The notes under the pieces were generated by a model that was not told where the DNA came from, did not search any database, and was given only the letters and a program-made list of their open reading frames with translations. Made by a program: the position numbers and the translations under genes. 64,000 nt of DNA, taken from NCBI GenBank assembly GCA_963921195.1, contig OY992538.1:5852330-5916329 (forward strand). The letters run 5' to 3'. How positions within the stretch are numbered: position 1 is the first letter of the stretch; each line of letters begins with the position of its first letter. Source of the DNA: Pegoplata infirma. Its lineage: Eukaryota; Arthropoda; Insecta; Diptera; Anthomyiidae. Positions 45,660 to 58,497 of this stretch are shown piece by piece.

Positions 45660-46282
45660 TGTCCGACCGAATATACGGTATCAGCTTCGACGATTATTAC
45701 TATTATTCAGATTAGGAAAATAGTTTTGGAAGGTCTTTTAGAGGGCACCCGCCGATTGTCCTGAAACTTGAATATGGGAATGAGATGAGAAAAATAAGAG
45801 TTACCTGTTTTTTTTAGCTGCCCAATCTCAAATTTAAACGAAAAAAAAAATACAGATTTTAATAGAGATTAATATATATGGTTTTAGTGGTCGTTTATAC
45901 TTTTTTTTGGCAATAACGAACTTAACGAAGCCGAATTTGGACACGCCATTGAATAGGTCTTCAAAAAAACGACCTGTATAAAAAATTCATGTAGTTTCTT
46001 TTGAAGAAATGAGAAAAATACTTACAAACGAGAAAAATTTTCCCCTCCCTTTGACCCGATAAATGTGAGATTGGGCAGCTAAAAAAAGGGGAAACCTTAA
46101 AACGGTTAAAATTGCGAAAGTTTTCGATTTCCATCACACTCTGATTTTTCCAAACTTAAACCTTTGTTTGCTCTATCATATTTTTAATGATTATTTTTTT
46201 TCTGTTAGTTTTGATATTTTTTAAATTAAATAATGTTATTTATAGTCGTCTTCGGCCTTAAATGTCGACTTCGGTCGGACAC
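45660..46282. mobile_element. Inverted-repeat element, GTGTCCGACCGAA ends
   Basis: GTGTCCGACCGAA near 45660 is mirrored by TTCGGTCGGACAC near 46282, and imperfect pairing continues with CTTCGACGA/CGTCTTCGG. Inside, TTAGCTGCCCAATCTCA and TGAGATTGGGCAGCTAA form a second stem. No clear target duplication. Confidence 0.65.
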
Positions 46283-46674
46283 AACTCACGATAGTTGTAT
46301 ACATTAGGATGACAGTTATTTTAAACCCTCTACACTCAAATGAAAAACTATCAAAAAATCTGTTAAACGACTTTCAATTTGATTTAGCAAACTTTTAGCA
46401 GATTTGTCTGCTAAAATAGATATTTTACAAAATTTCTTTCATTCAGTTTTACAATTTAACAAATGCAATCAAAACGATGTTTTTAAACATATTTTTTAAA
46501 ATATATTTTTTAGCAGATTATTTTGTAATTGCTATTGCTGTAAAACAATAGTTTTCTGTCATCCTTCTTTCAAGAAAACTTTTTTAAGTTGTTTTTTTTT
46601 TCAAAGTGTTAATTTTTTTCGTTTTATACAATTAAAACGATTGAGACCAATAATTTACAAAATTAAAAAAAAAA

Positions 46675-47493
46675 ACAAGTAGAAAAGTTAAAATCGACTT
46701 GGCCGAATCTATTAATACCCTCCACAATGGCCTTTTTAAGTGATAGTAAATTTTCTAACGTGAAAAAAATAACATTTTTGGTTAGAAATATTTTATTTTG
46801 TGTAAAAAACTTTTTTTATTAATTTTTGAAAAAAAAAAAACATAATTTACTAATTTTTTTTTGAGTGTAAAATTTTTTTTGAGTGTATTTTTTTTTGTGT
46901 AAAAATATTTTTGTGTGACAAAAATACGTTGTAAAATATTTTTTGACTTACAAATGTTTTTAAAATATGTTTAAGGGGTTTTCAACACGTGAATTTAAGG
47001 TGAAACTAATCTGAAATTTACGGTTTTGCTAATAAATTTTGAACCACTGGACCGATTTGGCTGAAACTTAAAACGAACCGGACCAGAGGTACGGAAAATA
47101 TATATGTCACACTTCAGCACCCTCAGAATTGCCGTTCGAAAGTTACCGTGTGTTTTATCTCGTAAATTCCAGAAAAACCCTTGCCGAAATTCACTCATTT
47201 GCTTATAACTTTTGAACCACTGGACCGATTTCGCTGGATTGCAATACCAACCTGACCAGGTAAATGCCCAACATATATGCCAAACTTCAGGAGTCTCTGT
47301 AAAGTCTTTCAAAAGTTAACGTGTTTTCAACAGACAGACAGACGGACGGACGGACATCGCTAGATCGTCTTAAAATCGATCGAGGATCATGAATATATAT
47401 ACTTTATGGGGTCCTAGACCAATATTTCGAGGTGTTACAAACGGAATGACAAACTTATATATACCCTCTATCACTAGAGTGGAGGGTATAAAA
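46675..47493 (-). mobile_element. mini-me-like element
   Basis: It runs ACAAGTAGAAAAGTTAAAAT, CCGAATC, ATACCCTCCACAATGGCC, then GACAGACGGACGGACGGAC at 47332-47355, GATCGAGGATCATGAATATA, and ends TAGAGTGGAGGGTATAAAAA. Two internal copies of a TTTTGAACCACTGGACCGAT block lie about 175 bp apart (47037 and 47211). Confidence 0.75.
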
Positions 47494-47508
47494 AAAAACA
47501 GATGATTA

Positions 47509-48645
47509 CACCGTCCGACAAAAATGAAAAAAGTCGTTGAACACGAACTGGATAATATACTTTGGAACTAGAGACGAAATGTACACTCAAAATAATCACT
47601 CTGTTAAATTACAGAGATACTCTGCTGAGCCAGCAGAAAATACCATAGATTTCCAACCAGCAAGATTTTTTGTTATTTTACGAAGAAAACTCTGTAAAAT
47701 GATTTCGATAAAAAACTGTAAATTTACAGAATTATCTGTAAAATATTGATAAAAGCGACCAAAATTTGACTATTTTATTTACTATTTGATTTCTGATCAA
47801 TTTATCTTTCCTTAATGTGCAAGTAGAGTTGAGAATTGGAAAATGCCATCGAGCAAATTTGCCCGCTTTAATGCTTCCAAATTGTAAATTTTTATTTTTT
47901 TATTTTTGTAAAAGTTTTTTTACGAGTACCTCCAATTTTACACGACATCCTCGTAAAATTTACCAGGTTTTATTATTACAGAGCAATAAGTAAAATTACA
48001 GTTGAAATTTTGTATTTTGGTTACGAAAAAAAAGGCAAGTATTTTTATAAAATCTGTATTTTAACACAAAACTCTGTATATTATCTGTAAAATAGAGATT
48101 ACAAAGTAAAAAGTAAAATTACAGATAAAATTTTGTTATTCGGTTACAAGAAAATACAAAGTATATTTTTAAAATCTGTATTTCGACAGATAACTTTGTC
48201 AAATATCTGTCGAATTGAGATTACAGTCATTTTACAGAGTTTTTAACAGAGTAATTATTTTGAGTTTAGTAAAACTGCATTTACAGTTTTTCTTTTCGTG
48301 TTCCTGTTCCTTTTAAAAGGACTTCAAAGTCTTACAGGATTAAATTTAAATATTTGTTTAATATTTGTACTTGTCCTAGCATGACTCTAGTGATATCAAA
48401 TGAAAGAGGAGGATCTCCCCTAATTTTCCTATTTTATTTTTTTTACAAAATAGTGTCATAAGTACTAGGACAAGTACAAATATTTTAAAAATATTTTACA
48501 AAATGTATCTTTTAAAACTTTGAAGTCCTTTTAAAAGGAAACGGGATCACGAAATGAAAAACTGTAAGTGCAGTTTTACTCCATTTGATCTCTACTTTCA
48601 GACTATATCATGCGGTTCATGTTTAATATTGGCTGTCGGACGGTG
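47509..48645. mobile_element. TTA-flanked element, CACCGTCCGACA ends
   Basis: CACCGTCCGACA and TGTCGGACGGTG are exact inverted ends, flanked by TTA (47506-47508 and 48646-48648), as in PIF/Harbinger. It contains a TA element (47584-48266) and a hairpin (48288-48580: TTCCTTTTAAAAGGACTTCA and mirror). Confidence 0.7.
47584..48266. mobile_element. CACTCAAAATAATNACTCTG element, copy 2
   Basis: The ends are flanked by TA (47582-47583 and 48267-48268). It is less interrupted than copy 1 at 15638 and supplies its empty site. The right end has decayed to GAGTT. Confidence 0.78.
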
Positions 48646-48939
48646 TTATACTACTAATTTTACAGAACAATTTTTTTTATTTTTTTTTAAGTTTAAATTA
48701 AAAAAAAAAAACAAAGTTTTCATGAAAACAAATTTTCTAAAAACAATCATTTTCTAGAAAATGTCTTAACAGATTTCTCTGCTGTTTTGACAGATTTCTT
48801 TGCTGATTTGACCTAGATAATCATGACAGATTTTCAGCAAACCGTGTCTGCTAAAATCAGCAGATTTCTCATAAAGCTCAAAATTTGTGTATTTTAAAGA
48901 AATTTTTCTGCTGATTGGACAGAGAATTTATTTCTAGTG

Positions 48940-49588
48940 TATTAACTTGGTGATTGCTAAAACAATTTTCTTCTTCGAAGGAATTTCAATCAAAAAATTA
49001 ATTTACATCGCGTTTTTCGTAATTGAAATTCGTTTTAAATTTTTCCTGTGCATCGGTATTGGTTTTCGAAATTATTTTGGTATCGGTATTGGTTTTCATT
49101 AAACTCTCCACCACTCTGTGGTACAAGGTGAAATGAGTTTATATACAACTTTAAACAAACTAATGTCGCCCTAATATAAATGTCCACGTTCACTTAAATA
49201 CACTGAAAATACAAACATATGTAAAAATGTCTGTTAAAAAAATGACAAGTTTTAGTAGGAGCTGGAGGGGAAAAGTGACCGAAATAACAAAAACTTAAAA
49301 TAACAATAATAATGATAATAATAAAAACACATTAAAAAATAAACTCAAATGTAATGTTTTCCTAAAGACGTGGGCCGTGCACCACTTAAATCTATATTTT
49401 TTATTAAGATAATTAAAGATAAAATATGGAAAAATAAAATACAAAAGAAATTTATTTACAGCTGGGTTTTACTTGTTATGAGAAAAGCAACAGCTATTTA
49501 GTTAGGTACTCTCTAAGTAAACGACATTACGAGTACTCGTTATTTAAAGCAGACTAATTGTTGTTCTTTTGAAAAGGCGTGGTACATA
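48940..49588. other. MITE right-end fragment and unassigned DNA
   Basis: 48950-49055 matches the right 100 bp of the CACACAAAA MITE (CTTCGAAGGAATTTCAATCA, ending TTTTTCCTGTG). The remainder has no recognised feature. Confidence 0.5.
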
Positions 49589-50675
49589 TGAGGCATTCCA
49601 CACCAAATGTCCAGCGAAAAAAAACATGTGTACCGTAAACTTCTGAATAGGTTGTATGGATAGCCCTATATGGAACTTAGAAAATTGCGTTTTTGGTTTT
49701 TCAATTTTTCAAAAACTGGGCTTAGGAGGCGTGGTCAAATATTGGAAAAATGTTAAAATTTGTGGCGAGTTGCCTTGATTAAATATTTATCACATTAAAA
49801 CGGAATGCAGCACAATCTCAAAAATTTGCATTCTTATATAGTTTTGTATGGGCTATCGATTAATTTTTTTATTTTTTTTTTGGAAAATTTTCAGAACCCG
49901 TTCTGAAGCTTTCAATTTTTAAAAAAGTCAATTTATCAAAAATCCGGCCACTTTTTTCTTTTTAAAATTTTTTTTTTTAATTTAGATGTTTGTCCATCCA
50001 CACAAAAAAAAATCAGAAACACATTTTTCGTTTTTTTTCGAGAAAATCGCATTTGAATTTTAAATTTCAGAACAATTTAGTAATTTGCTTGTATTTTCTT
50101 GTTTCAATAGAGCGTATGAGGAATATTTATGCAATTAATATTACTCATTCGCAACGTTAAATCAAGAAAATACAAGCAAATTACAAAATTGTTATGAAAT
50201 TTAAAGTTCAAATGCGATTTTCTCGAAAAAAACGAAGAACGTGTTTCTGATTTTTTTTTTTGTGGATGGACAAACATCTAAACTTTAAAAAAAAAATTAA
50301 AAAAGACAAAAAAAGTGGCCGGATTTTTGGAAAAATGGATTTTTTTTAAAAAATGGAAAGTTTCAGAACGGGGTCTGTAAATTTTCCAAAAAAAAAAAAA
50401 AATAATCGATAGCCCATACAAAACTATATAAGAATGTAAATTTTTGAGATTGTGGTGCATTCCGTTTTAATGTGATAAATATTTAATCAAGGCAACTTGC
50501 CACAAATTTGACCATTTTTCCAATACTTGACCACGCCTCCTAAGCCCAGTTTTTGAAAATTTAAAAAACCAAAAACGCAATTTTCTTAGTTTCTTATAGG
50601 GCTATCCAAACAACCTATTCAGAAATTTACGGGACAAATGTTTTTCTGTAGCGGGACATTTGGTGTGCAATGCCT
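49589..50675. mobile_element. GAGGCATTCC hairpin element, copy 2 (uninterrupted loop)
   Basis: TGAGGCATTCCACACCAAAT and its mirror form the ends. The loop centre (GAGCGTATGAGGAATATTTA...ACTCATTCGCAACGTTAAA) is intact. It is the reference for copies 1 and 3. Confidence 0.8.
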
Positions 50676-51275
50676 AATATATGCATCTTAAAATTTTCAA
50701 TGTGAATATTATCATGAAAATGTTATGCATTTTTTTTAAGTGTGGGTATTAAGTTTATTTTTATACTATAGATTATATATTTTTTTTTTTTTAAACAAAC
50801 TAAATTGACAAAGTTTACTTTGTTATTGTATACAAACATTCTCTGTCATCGGATACAACGAACAAATAAAGAATGAAAGAACTTTCAAAAGAAATAAATA
50901 AAAAATATTGTTATCGATTACACTTATATACTGAATATAACTATTTATCCTAGAACAAATATTTACGTAACTATTAGTAAGCCATTTTTATTTTATTAGT
51001 TGGTATTTTTTATTTTTATAAAAGTCAATGATAATATTTGATAAAGAAGATGGGAAGTAATTTATCATTAATCCATATTTTAGGAAGAAAAAATTTTCAA
51101 AAATATTTGAAATATAGATTTTTCAAGAATAGTTTTTAAAAGGATAGTTTTTTTACTCCCAAAAAATCCATAAATAAAATTTTTGTTTAATAAAAATGGA
51201 TAGTCAATTAAGTTTTTAATCGATTTAATTAATAAATACGTTTATATTATAAATTTCAAAAATAGCACTTAAAGG
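50676..51275. other. No feature recognised
   Basis: AT-rich, with no element ends or coding signal. Confidence 0.35.
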
Positions 51276-51402
51276 CCTATTCACACCTGAGGTGAAATCT
51301 CGTTCGAACGAGATTTCGATCATATGATCTCTATCATTTTATACACAACCATATGATCGAAATCTCTTTCGAACTAGATTTCACCTTAGGTGTGAATTGG
51401 GT
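51276..51402. mobile_element. Short hairpin MITE, CCTATTCACACCTRAGGTG
   Basis: CCTATTCACACCTGAGGTG is mirrored by CACCTTAGGTGTGAATTGGG. The arms (GAAATCTCGTTCGAACGAGA, GATCATATGATC) pair almost completely and contain smaller palindromes. 127 bp. Confidence 0.75.
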
Positions 51403-52149
51403 ATAAAACGTTAAATAGGATTATTTTTTTAAAAATTGCTGTATTAACTAAAATGTTAATTGACTCAATTTAAAAACCATGAAATATAGTTATTTATTTA
51501 ATTAAAATTTTATTGCGTTTTTAACTTTTTTAACTTCTGAAAATTGAGATTTTACTGTATTTTTGTTTTCTAACCTACTTTTTTTTTCAAATTGTCTTTT
51601 ATCTATCTTTTTCAAGTATTTCTCTTGTTCTTTAATTAATGTTGTGCGCAAATTGCTTATAAATGTGAATAAGTGATAATAATTTCGATAAAGCCACCAA
51701 GCAGTAGTGACCAATCGCATGCAATATTTTTTGATAAGATAACACGGTAAATCATAATTAAAATATAAATAACTCTGATTTTTAAAATTTTCGTCAACAC
51801 TTTAATGACGTTTTATTAAAACTAAAACAATTTATTTCAACTACACTCAGAAAAAAAATATAGAAATAGTAAAAACATTTTGCAGGAAAATTCCCATATT
51901 TCGAATTTGCTATTGAATTGTCTATCAGTAGTTTTTCAATACCACCCTGCAAGAAAAGTAATAGGTCCATGATAGGTCATGTGACATATAACCCGGACCC
52001 AAAAAACCTATCACTAATTCAGCACTTTCCATATACAAATACCTATCACTTTTGTTAGGGAATTGCTCAGCATCGGACTAGTGACATGTCCCTGGACATT
52101 TCAGCTTTTTTTCGAATTTCGAAAACGTCATACAAAAAATTATTGGCTA
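51403..52149. other. AT-rich DNA with a CACTCAGAAAAAAAA end
   Basis: CACTCAGAAAAAAAATATAG at 51844 follows TA but its partner end is not obvious. 51950-52050 repeats ATAGGT/ACCTATCACT motifs in both orientations. The minus frame at 51502-51720 is not supported as a gene. Confidence 0.4.
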
Positions 52150-52944
52150 ATGGAAAAATGGTAAAATTTGTGGCGAGTTGCCTTGATTAAATATTTATCA
52201 CATTAAAACGGAATGCACCACACTCTCAAAAATTTACATTCTTATATAGTTTTGTATGGGCTATCGGCTAAAATTTTATTTTTGGAAAATTTACAGAACC
52301 CGTTCTTTTTCGTTTTTTTTTTTTGAGAAAATCGCATTTGAATTTTAAATTTCATATCAATTTTGTAATTTGCTTGTATTTTCTTGTTTAACGTTGCGAA
52401 TGAGTAATAATAATTGCATAAATATTACTCATACGCTCTGTTGAAACAAGAAAATACAAGCAAATTACTAAATTGTTATGAAATTTAAAATTCAAATGCA
52501 ATTTTCTCGAAAAAAAACGAAAACCGTGTGTCTGAACTTTTTTGTGTGGATGGACAAACATCTAAAATTAAAAAAATAAAAAGTGGACGGATTTATGATA
52601 AATTGACTTTTTAAATAAATAAATGGAAAACTTCAGAACGGGTTCTGAAAATTTTCCCAAAAAAAAAAAATTTAATCGATAGCCCATACAAAACTATATG
52701 AGAATGTAAATTTTTAAGATTGTGGTGTATTCCGTTTTAATGTGATAAATATTTAATCAAGGCAACTCTCCACAAATTTTACCATTTTTCCAATATTTGA
52801 CCACGCCTCCTAAGCCCAGTTTTTGAAAAATTGAAAAACCAAAAACGAAATTTTCTAAGTTCCATATAGGGCTATCCACACAACCTATTCAGAAGTTTAC
52901 GGTACACGTGTTTTTTTCGCTGGACATTTGGTGTGGAATGCCTT
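52150..52944. mobile_element. GAGGCATTCC hairpin element, copy 3 (left-truncated)
   Basis: Begins inside the left arm (TTGTGGCGAGTTGCCTTGAT), keeps the loop in opposite orientation to copy 2, and ends GTGTGGAATGCCTTA. The outer 110 bp of the left arm is gone. Confidence 0.75.
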
Positions 52945-53207
52945 ATATATGTTTTTATCAAAGAAGATATGTTTTTATATAATTATTTTTTTTTTTGTAC
53001 ACGGGATTGGACCATTTCTAGACTTGGTCGCCATATAAAAACCATCCCAGTAATTATTCATTTGTTTTAACAAACATCAACATTTATATTTTACTGTTGA
53101 CAAAATTTTCTAAAATAAATAACATTAAACATTAAAAAATTACGTTTTTTTCATTCTTTTTTACCAAAAAATTCGAAAAAAAAATAACCAACGAAAACAT
53201 TACAAAC

Positions 53208-53635
53208 TAGTGCCCCCCATTTCCCGGTTCTCGGTATTCCCGGGATTACCGGTATTCCCGGTTCTGGTACCGGTTTCCCGGTTCTAGATATATTCCCCGG
53301 AATACCGGTATTCCCGGTTCTGATCCTGGTACCGGTTCTCAAAAACCAAAAAATACTATACAATACAATATTTAAATTACACTATTTAATCAGTATTTCA
53401 GAAATACTTAGTTGTGTTTGTAAATTTATTTGAAAAACATGTAACTATTTTTCCTTAAATTCAAAAAATAAAATGGAAATGGTATTTTTTACAAGTTTTG
53501 TATTTTTTTTTGGCATAAGCAAAGAAAAAATTTTAATTGTACAAAATATACATACCGGTAGTCCCGGGAATACCGTCAGAACCGGAAGCGGGAATACCGG
53601 TATTCCCTGTTCTACGGTACTGACCGTAGGCACTA
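53208..53635. mobile_element. hAT-type element, TIR TAGTGCC
   Basis: TAGTGCC and GGCACTA are the ends, with a perfect 8-bp duplication TTACAAAC (53200-53207 and 53636-53643). Both subterminal regions are dense in ACCGGTATTCCCGGTTCT motifs. 428 bp, no transposase. The short frames over the repeats are not genes. Confidence 0.88.
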
Positions 53636-53780
53636 TTACAAACTAATGATAGTTCTGTTATTTTTACCAACATATTCCAAAAAAATAACCTACGAAAACA
53701 TTAAAAATTAATGATTTCGTAGGTTATTTTTTACAATTTTTTATTGAAATATTTTTTTTAAAAATTTTTAATAAAATTTT

Positions 53781-53846
53781 GGGGAATCGATCCCGCAATC
53801 AACTTCATTCTGGCCAGACACTCTACCCATCGTGCCAAAGTCACTT
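53781..53846 (-). ncRNA. tRNA-derived SINE head
   Basis: On the minus strand TGGCACGATGGGTAGAGTG is a good A-box region, and GGGATCGATTCCCC is a B-box T-arm with self-complementary ends, at tRNA spacing. No cloverleaf acceptor pairing is evident, and the flanks are not tRNA-like, so I call it a SINE relic. It differs from the SINE at 19862. Confidence 0.55.
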
Positions 53847-54488
53847 GATACAAACATGTTTTTATATTTCTATAAATAATTTTTTGATTTTTTTTTCTAC
53901 AAAAAAATAACCTACTTGTGTAGGTAAAAACTAATGATATATCATTAAAAAATAACAACAATTTAAAAAAAGTTACTTACACAAATCATTAAAAATTTAA
54001 AGAATAATCAGTAGTTTTTACTTACAGAACAAAAGTAAATGACTCTAAAAATTTAATGTTAATGAAAGTCTTTATTTTTTAGTGTGTTATTTTTGAAACA
54101 AGGGACAGAAGTAGTCATTAATAAAAACTAAACACCAAACAAATGTTTTTTCTTTTAAAAATGACTAAACTTAAAATTTTTTAAATAAACTACAAACAGT
54201 TAATGACATAATTTTTTAAGTGCGGAAAACACTGGTGTAGGTTATCATATGGTCGGTCTTGACCGACTATAACTTTCTTAATTGTTTTGTTTTGTTTTGC
54301 ACAAAAAAAAAATATTTTCAATAACTTTTTTGCTAAAAATATAACGTAATATTAGCTCTTGTGTTGAGAAGATTCCATTATGAAATAATTATATTTTTTT
54401 AATAAAATAATACACTATAGCGGCTCTGAGCGAATTTAAGAAAAACTTTTTTAAATAAGTTTTTGGGCAGAACTTATTGTTTTTCAAG
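53847..54488. other. Unassigned DNA with inverted mini-me end fragment
   Basis: 54232-54295 (GGTGTAGGTTATCATATGGT, CGGTCTTGACCGACTATAAC) is the inverted counterpart of 54505-54565, the left end of the neighbouring mini-me-like element. Confidence 0.55.
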
Positions 54489-54502
54489 TACACAGAAAAA
54501 AA

Positions 54503-55474
<972 letters not shown>

Positions 55475-56263
55475 AATAAAAAAAATATTTGAGTAAATTT
55501 TTAATACTATTGAGTAAAAAATTACTCAATTTTGCACCAGTAAACCATTTAATAGTATTGAGTAAATTTTTAATAAAAATTTATTAAATGTTTGAAAAAA
55601 AATTTGAGTAAATTTTTAATTGACACAATTAAAAATTTACTCAAAATTTATCTATTTATTTTTTTAAAAAGTTTAAAAAAGTTTTAAATTTTTTTACAAA
55701 AAAAAATAAAACACTTGTTTTTTCAAACTTTACTAAACATATTTATGTCTCGAAAACATAGGAAAATTTTATAAAGACGATTACAAACTTTCATAAATAT
55801 ACGCAAAAAACTATAAACTAAACTAGAATTCAAAAAACTATGAGAGTTAAAAAACTATTAAATTTTTATTAAATTATTTACTTAAATTATTTTTAAAATT
55901 TTTAAGTAAATTTTTAATTGCTTCAATTAAAAAATTACTCAATTTTTGTTTTTATATTTAAACAAGTGATTACTCAAATTTGTTTTCTCCATATTTTTTT
56001 CTGTGTAGGTATAATTGTAGCCTTGTGCTGCTCGCGATTTACAACATTTTGTTTTTTTGGACCACTCTAGTCTCCAGTGATCGCTTTTAGAAAATACAGA
56101 TTTGTCAATTTATTATTTCAAACACATCTATCGAAAAAACAAAAATTTTTCTTGGACAAACATATCTTAAAAATTTCGTTTAATCGTGGGCTTAACTAAA
56201 ACATTAATAACAAAAAATTTTAACTTTACTAACTTTTTAAGTGTAATTTGTTTTATACTACAC

Positions 56264-56505
56264 ACAGAAAAGAGATAATTGTGTCAACCATAATTTAAAA
56301 GCGTCAATTGTGTCAACCATAATTTAAAAGCAATCATAACATTTTTCCAGCAATCATGTTATGATCCTAAATATAAAAAAATATACCATACCATATATGA
56401 CTGCAACAAAAATTTTATGATTGCTATAATCAATTATGATAGAATTTTCAATTATAATATGACGTTTCTAAATTATGGTTGACACAATCATATCTCTTCT
56501 TCTTG
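56264..56505. mobile_element. Inverted-repeat MITE, ATTGTGTCAACCATAATTTA
   Basis: ACAGAAAAGAGATAATTGTG at the left is mirrored by CACAATCATATCTCTTCTTC at the right. The AATTGTGTCAACCATAATTT unit is tandemly duplicated in the left arm only (26 bp). Confidence 0.65.
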
Positions 56506-57564
56506 TAAACTAACATAGCTGTTCTTTTCCAATTGCCTAATAATAATCATTATTAAACAATTCATTATTTTTTAATTCACTATTTTTTTTTTTGTGTTAA
56601 TTTATTCATATTTATTTATAAATTTTTTTTTTATATTTTTTTTTCTTTTATTTTATGTAAAAAAATTTTGAATCTTGTGTTAATATTGATCAATTTTGAA
56701 TGCGCTGCAAAACAAAAAACTTAAAAAAAAAAAAAAAAATTTGCATTTTGATTTTTTTTTTATAAATTTTGTATTATTAATCACTGTAATAATCAAAAAA
56801 CAAAAAAAAAAAAATCTATACAAAATTATTAACTGCGTTTGTTTTGCTGTAATTATTGTATGAATATTTAAATACACTCTTTGTCTTGTCAATGTATTTA
56901 TAATAAAATTGCACCAAAAAAAAAAAAAAACACCACCGCCACCTCCAACCACTACCAAATCAACTATACAACAACATTACTACAATTATAACCTGCTTCT
57001 ATTCTACAACAACAACTACTTACCACCAACAACTATAAAATACAAAAAATATCAACACTTGTTATATGCCTGTAAAAATCATTCATTCCTAACCGAATGT
57101 TCGTTCGTTCTTATAAAATGTAAAAAAAAAATAACAAAAAAATAATATCAAAATGGAACAATCAAACTAAACCAACTGAACTGAACCGTACCAATGTAAC
57201 CACCACAACAACGACCAACAACACTTATAATTTAACACCACTACCACCCTCTCTCTCGCGCGATTTTTCATTTTTCCTTCCATATATTGACTGAATGTCT
57301 GCCATGGGCAACAAACTATAAAATGTGGTTGTATGGACACTGTTCAACCATCAACCATCTGCCAAACCAACCAACCAACCCACCTCTTTTACACACCAAA
57401 CAAAAATTCACCATATTCTACTAAAAAAGGCTAAGTATTTTAGTATTATTTCTCATATACAACTGTAAACTCCTACATCAGTGACACAAAGTCAAATCTA
57501 TATATAAAAAAAATAAAACAGATATCAAAAAAAAAAAATACAAATAAACTAGTAGTGGAAAATC
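56506..57564 (+). promoter_or_regulatory. Presumed promoter and 5' UTR of first coding exon B
   Basis: Free of element ends. 56890-57400 is rich in CAACAACAAC/ACCACC and CCAACCAACC tracts, as in many fly 5' UTRs, and includes a CTCTCTCTCGCGCG patch at 57250-57263 (GAGA-type). The TSS cannot be placed. Frames in the CA-rich tract (for example from 56909) are not supported as coding. Confidence 0.4.
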
Positions 57565-57782
57565 ATGCCACAAGCAGAAGGTGGTTACATATCCCTTGAG
57601 GGTACTGGTGCCAATAACAATGGTCAATCGATTTATCAATCTACCACAGAACCCACCGGTCCAGTTTCAGTATTTGAGTCCGTCAAACGGGCAATTGGTC
57701 AAGTAGTGGGTACAACAAATGGTCAAGATTCAGATGATTTGCTCAATAATAGTGGTCGCCAACCTGTTATAATTGGTTCAAG
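57565..57782 (+). CDS. First coding exon B of an unidentified gene (partial)
   Basis: An ATG with A at -3 (AATCATGCC) opens 72 codons plus two bases, ending at a consensus donor, CAAG|GTAAGC (intron from 57783). The in-frame stop lies just inside the donor. The peptide is a polar N-terminal tail: MPQAEGGYISLEGTG (containing a YxxL-type YISL), a Ser/Thr/Gln stretch, a more amphipathic VFESVKRAIGQVVG at about residues 32-45, then DSDDLLNNSGRQPVIIGS. No signal peptide or membrane segment. Base composition is clearly higher in GC than the flanks, and third positions vary as in coding DNA. The phase equals that of exon A at 14401, so both can join the same acceptor. The family is not recognised; a cytoplasmic N-terminus of a membrane protein is only a guess. 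Confidence 0.7.
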
Positions 57783-58497
57783 GTAAGCTCGTTTTCTATT
57801 TTTTTGTTTGTTTGTTGTCTTCTATTAGCTTTTCATTCACTCATTTACTCATACTGTACTTAAGTAGTCCAAAGTACATAGTATAGTGTACTTAAACAGG
57901 TGAAAATGTGTTTCAAACACTACACGCAGAAAAAAACGACATGGTTCAAGAGCGTACAATCACAATATGATTGTAATCAGTGATGCTTACTTTTTAATTA
58001 AGCAAAAAAGCGCTAGATTTAGGCTGGATTACTCAATGCTCCGTTATAAAATAACTCCCGGTTAAATTTAACTTTTTCATACAAATTTTGACATAAGGCT
58101 CCGTTAAATCGGCAGTTAGCAGCTAACTTTTCATTGAGTAATCCGCCCTTAATGTTTGTTTAAGGGGTGATTCGTTATATCGGTTAAAGTGAGTCCACTA
58201 AACAATTTGTGCGTAAAATAAACACTACACTGAAAAAAATAATAACTAAAAAAATAGAAAATAACGAAATTCAAAGAAAAATTATAACACTACTCAACAT
58301 CGAAAATGCGACTGGGAAACGACCTTACACACTTGATTTCAACAGTTCAATAGTCTCCCAACTTTTCCATCACATGCATTTTTTGAGAAAAAAATTTATG
58401 TGATTCAAAAAAATCGCCGTTTTTGTCATTTTTGGAAACTCATATCGGATGAACCCGATGTGATGGCGACATAAAAATTAATCGAGGGTAAAGATTA
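57783..58497 (+). other. Start of intron after exon B
   Basis: Begins with the GTAAGC donor. 58020-58149 is a hairpin element (GGATTACTCAATG and CATTGAGTAATCC ends, with GCTCCGTTA repeats). 58440-58495 is an inverted fragment of the 310-bp repeat (AACCCGATGTGATGGCGAC). Confidence 0.5.

Larger units (their letters stand above)
46333..48939. mobile_element. Composite TA-flanked element with several insertions
   Basis: CACTCAAATG follows TA at 46331-46332. The matching outer end TTTCTAGTG precedes TA at 48940-48941. The flanking body motifs (GCAGATTTGTCTGCTAAAAT on the left, ACAGATTTCTCTGCTGTTTT on the right) are mirrored. Between them lie a mini-me-like element and a TTA-flanked element. The pairing of these ends is inferred. 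Confidence 0.5.

Noticed and set aside
53151..53363. Minus frame with RTGNTGIPG-like collagen-looking repeats
   Set aside because: Produced by the ACCGGTATTCCCGG subterminal repeats of the hAT-type element.
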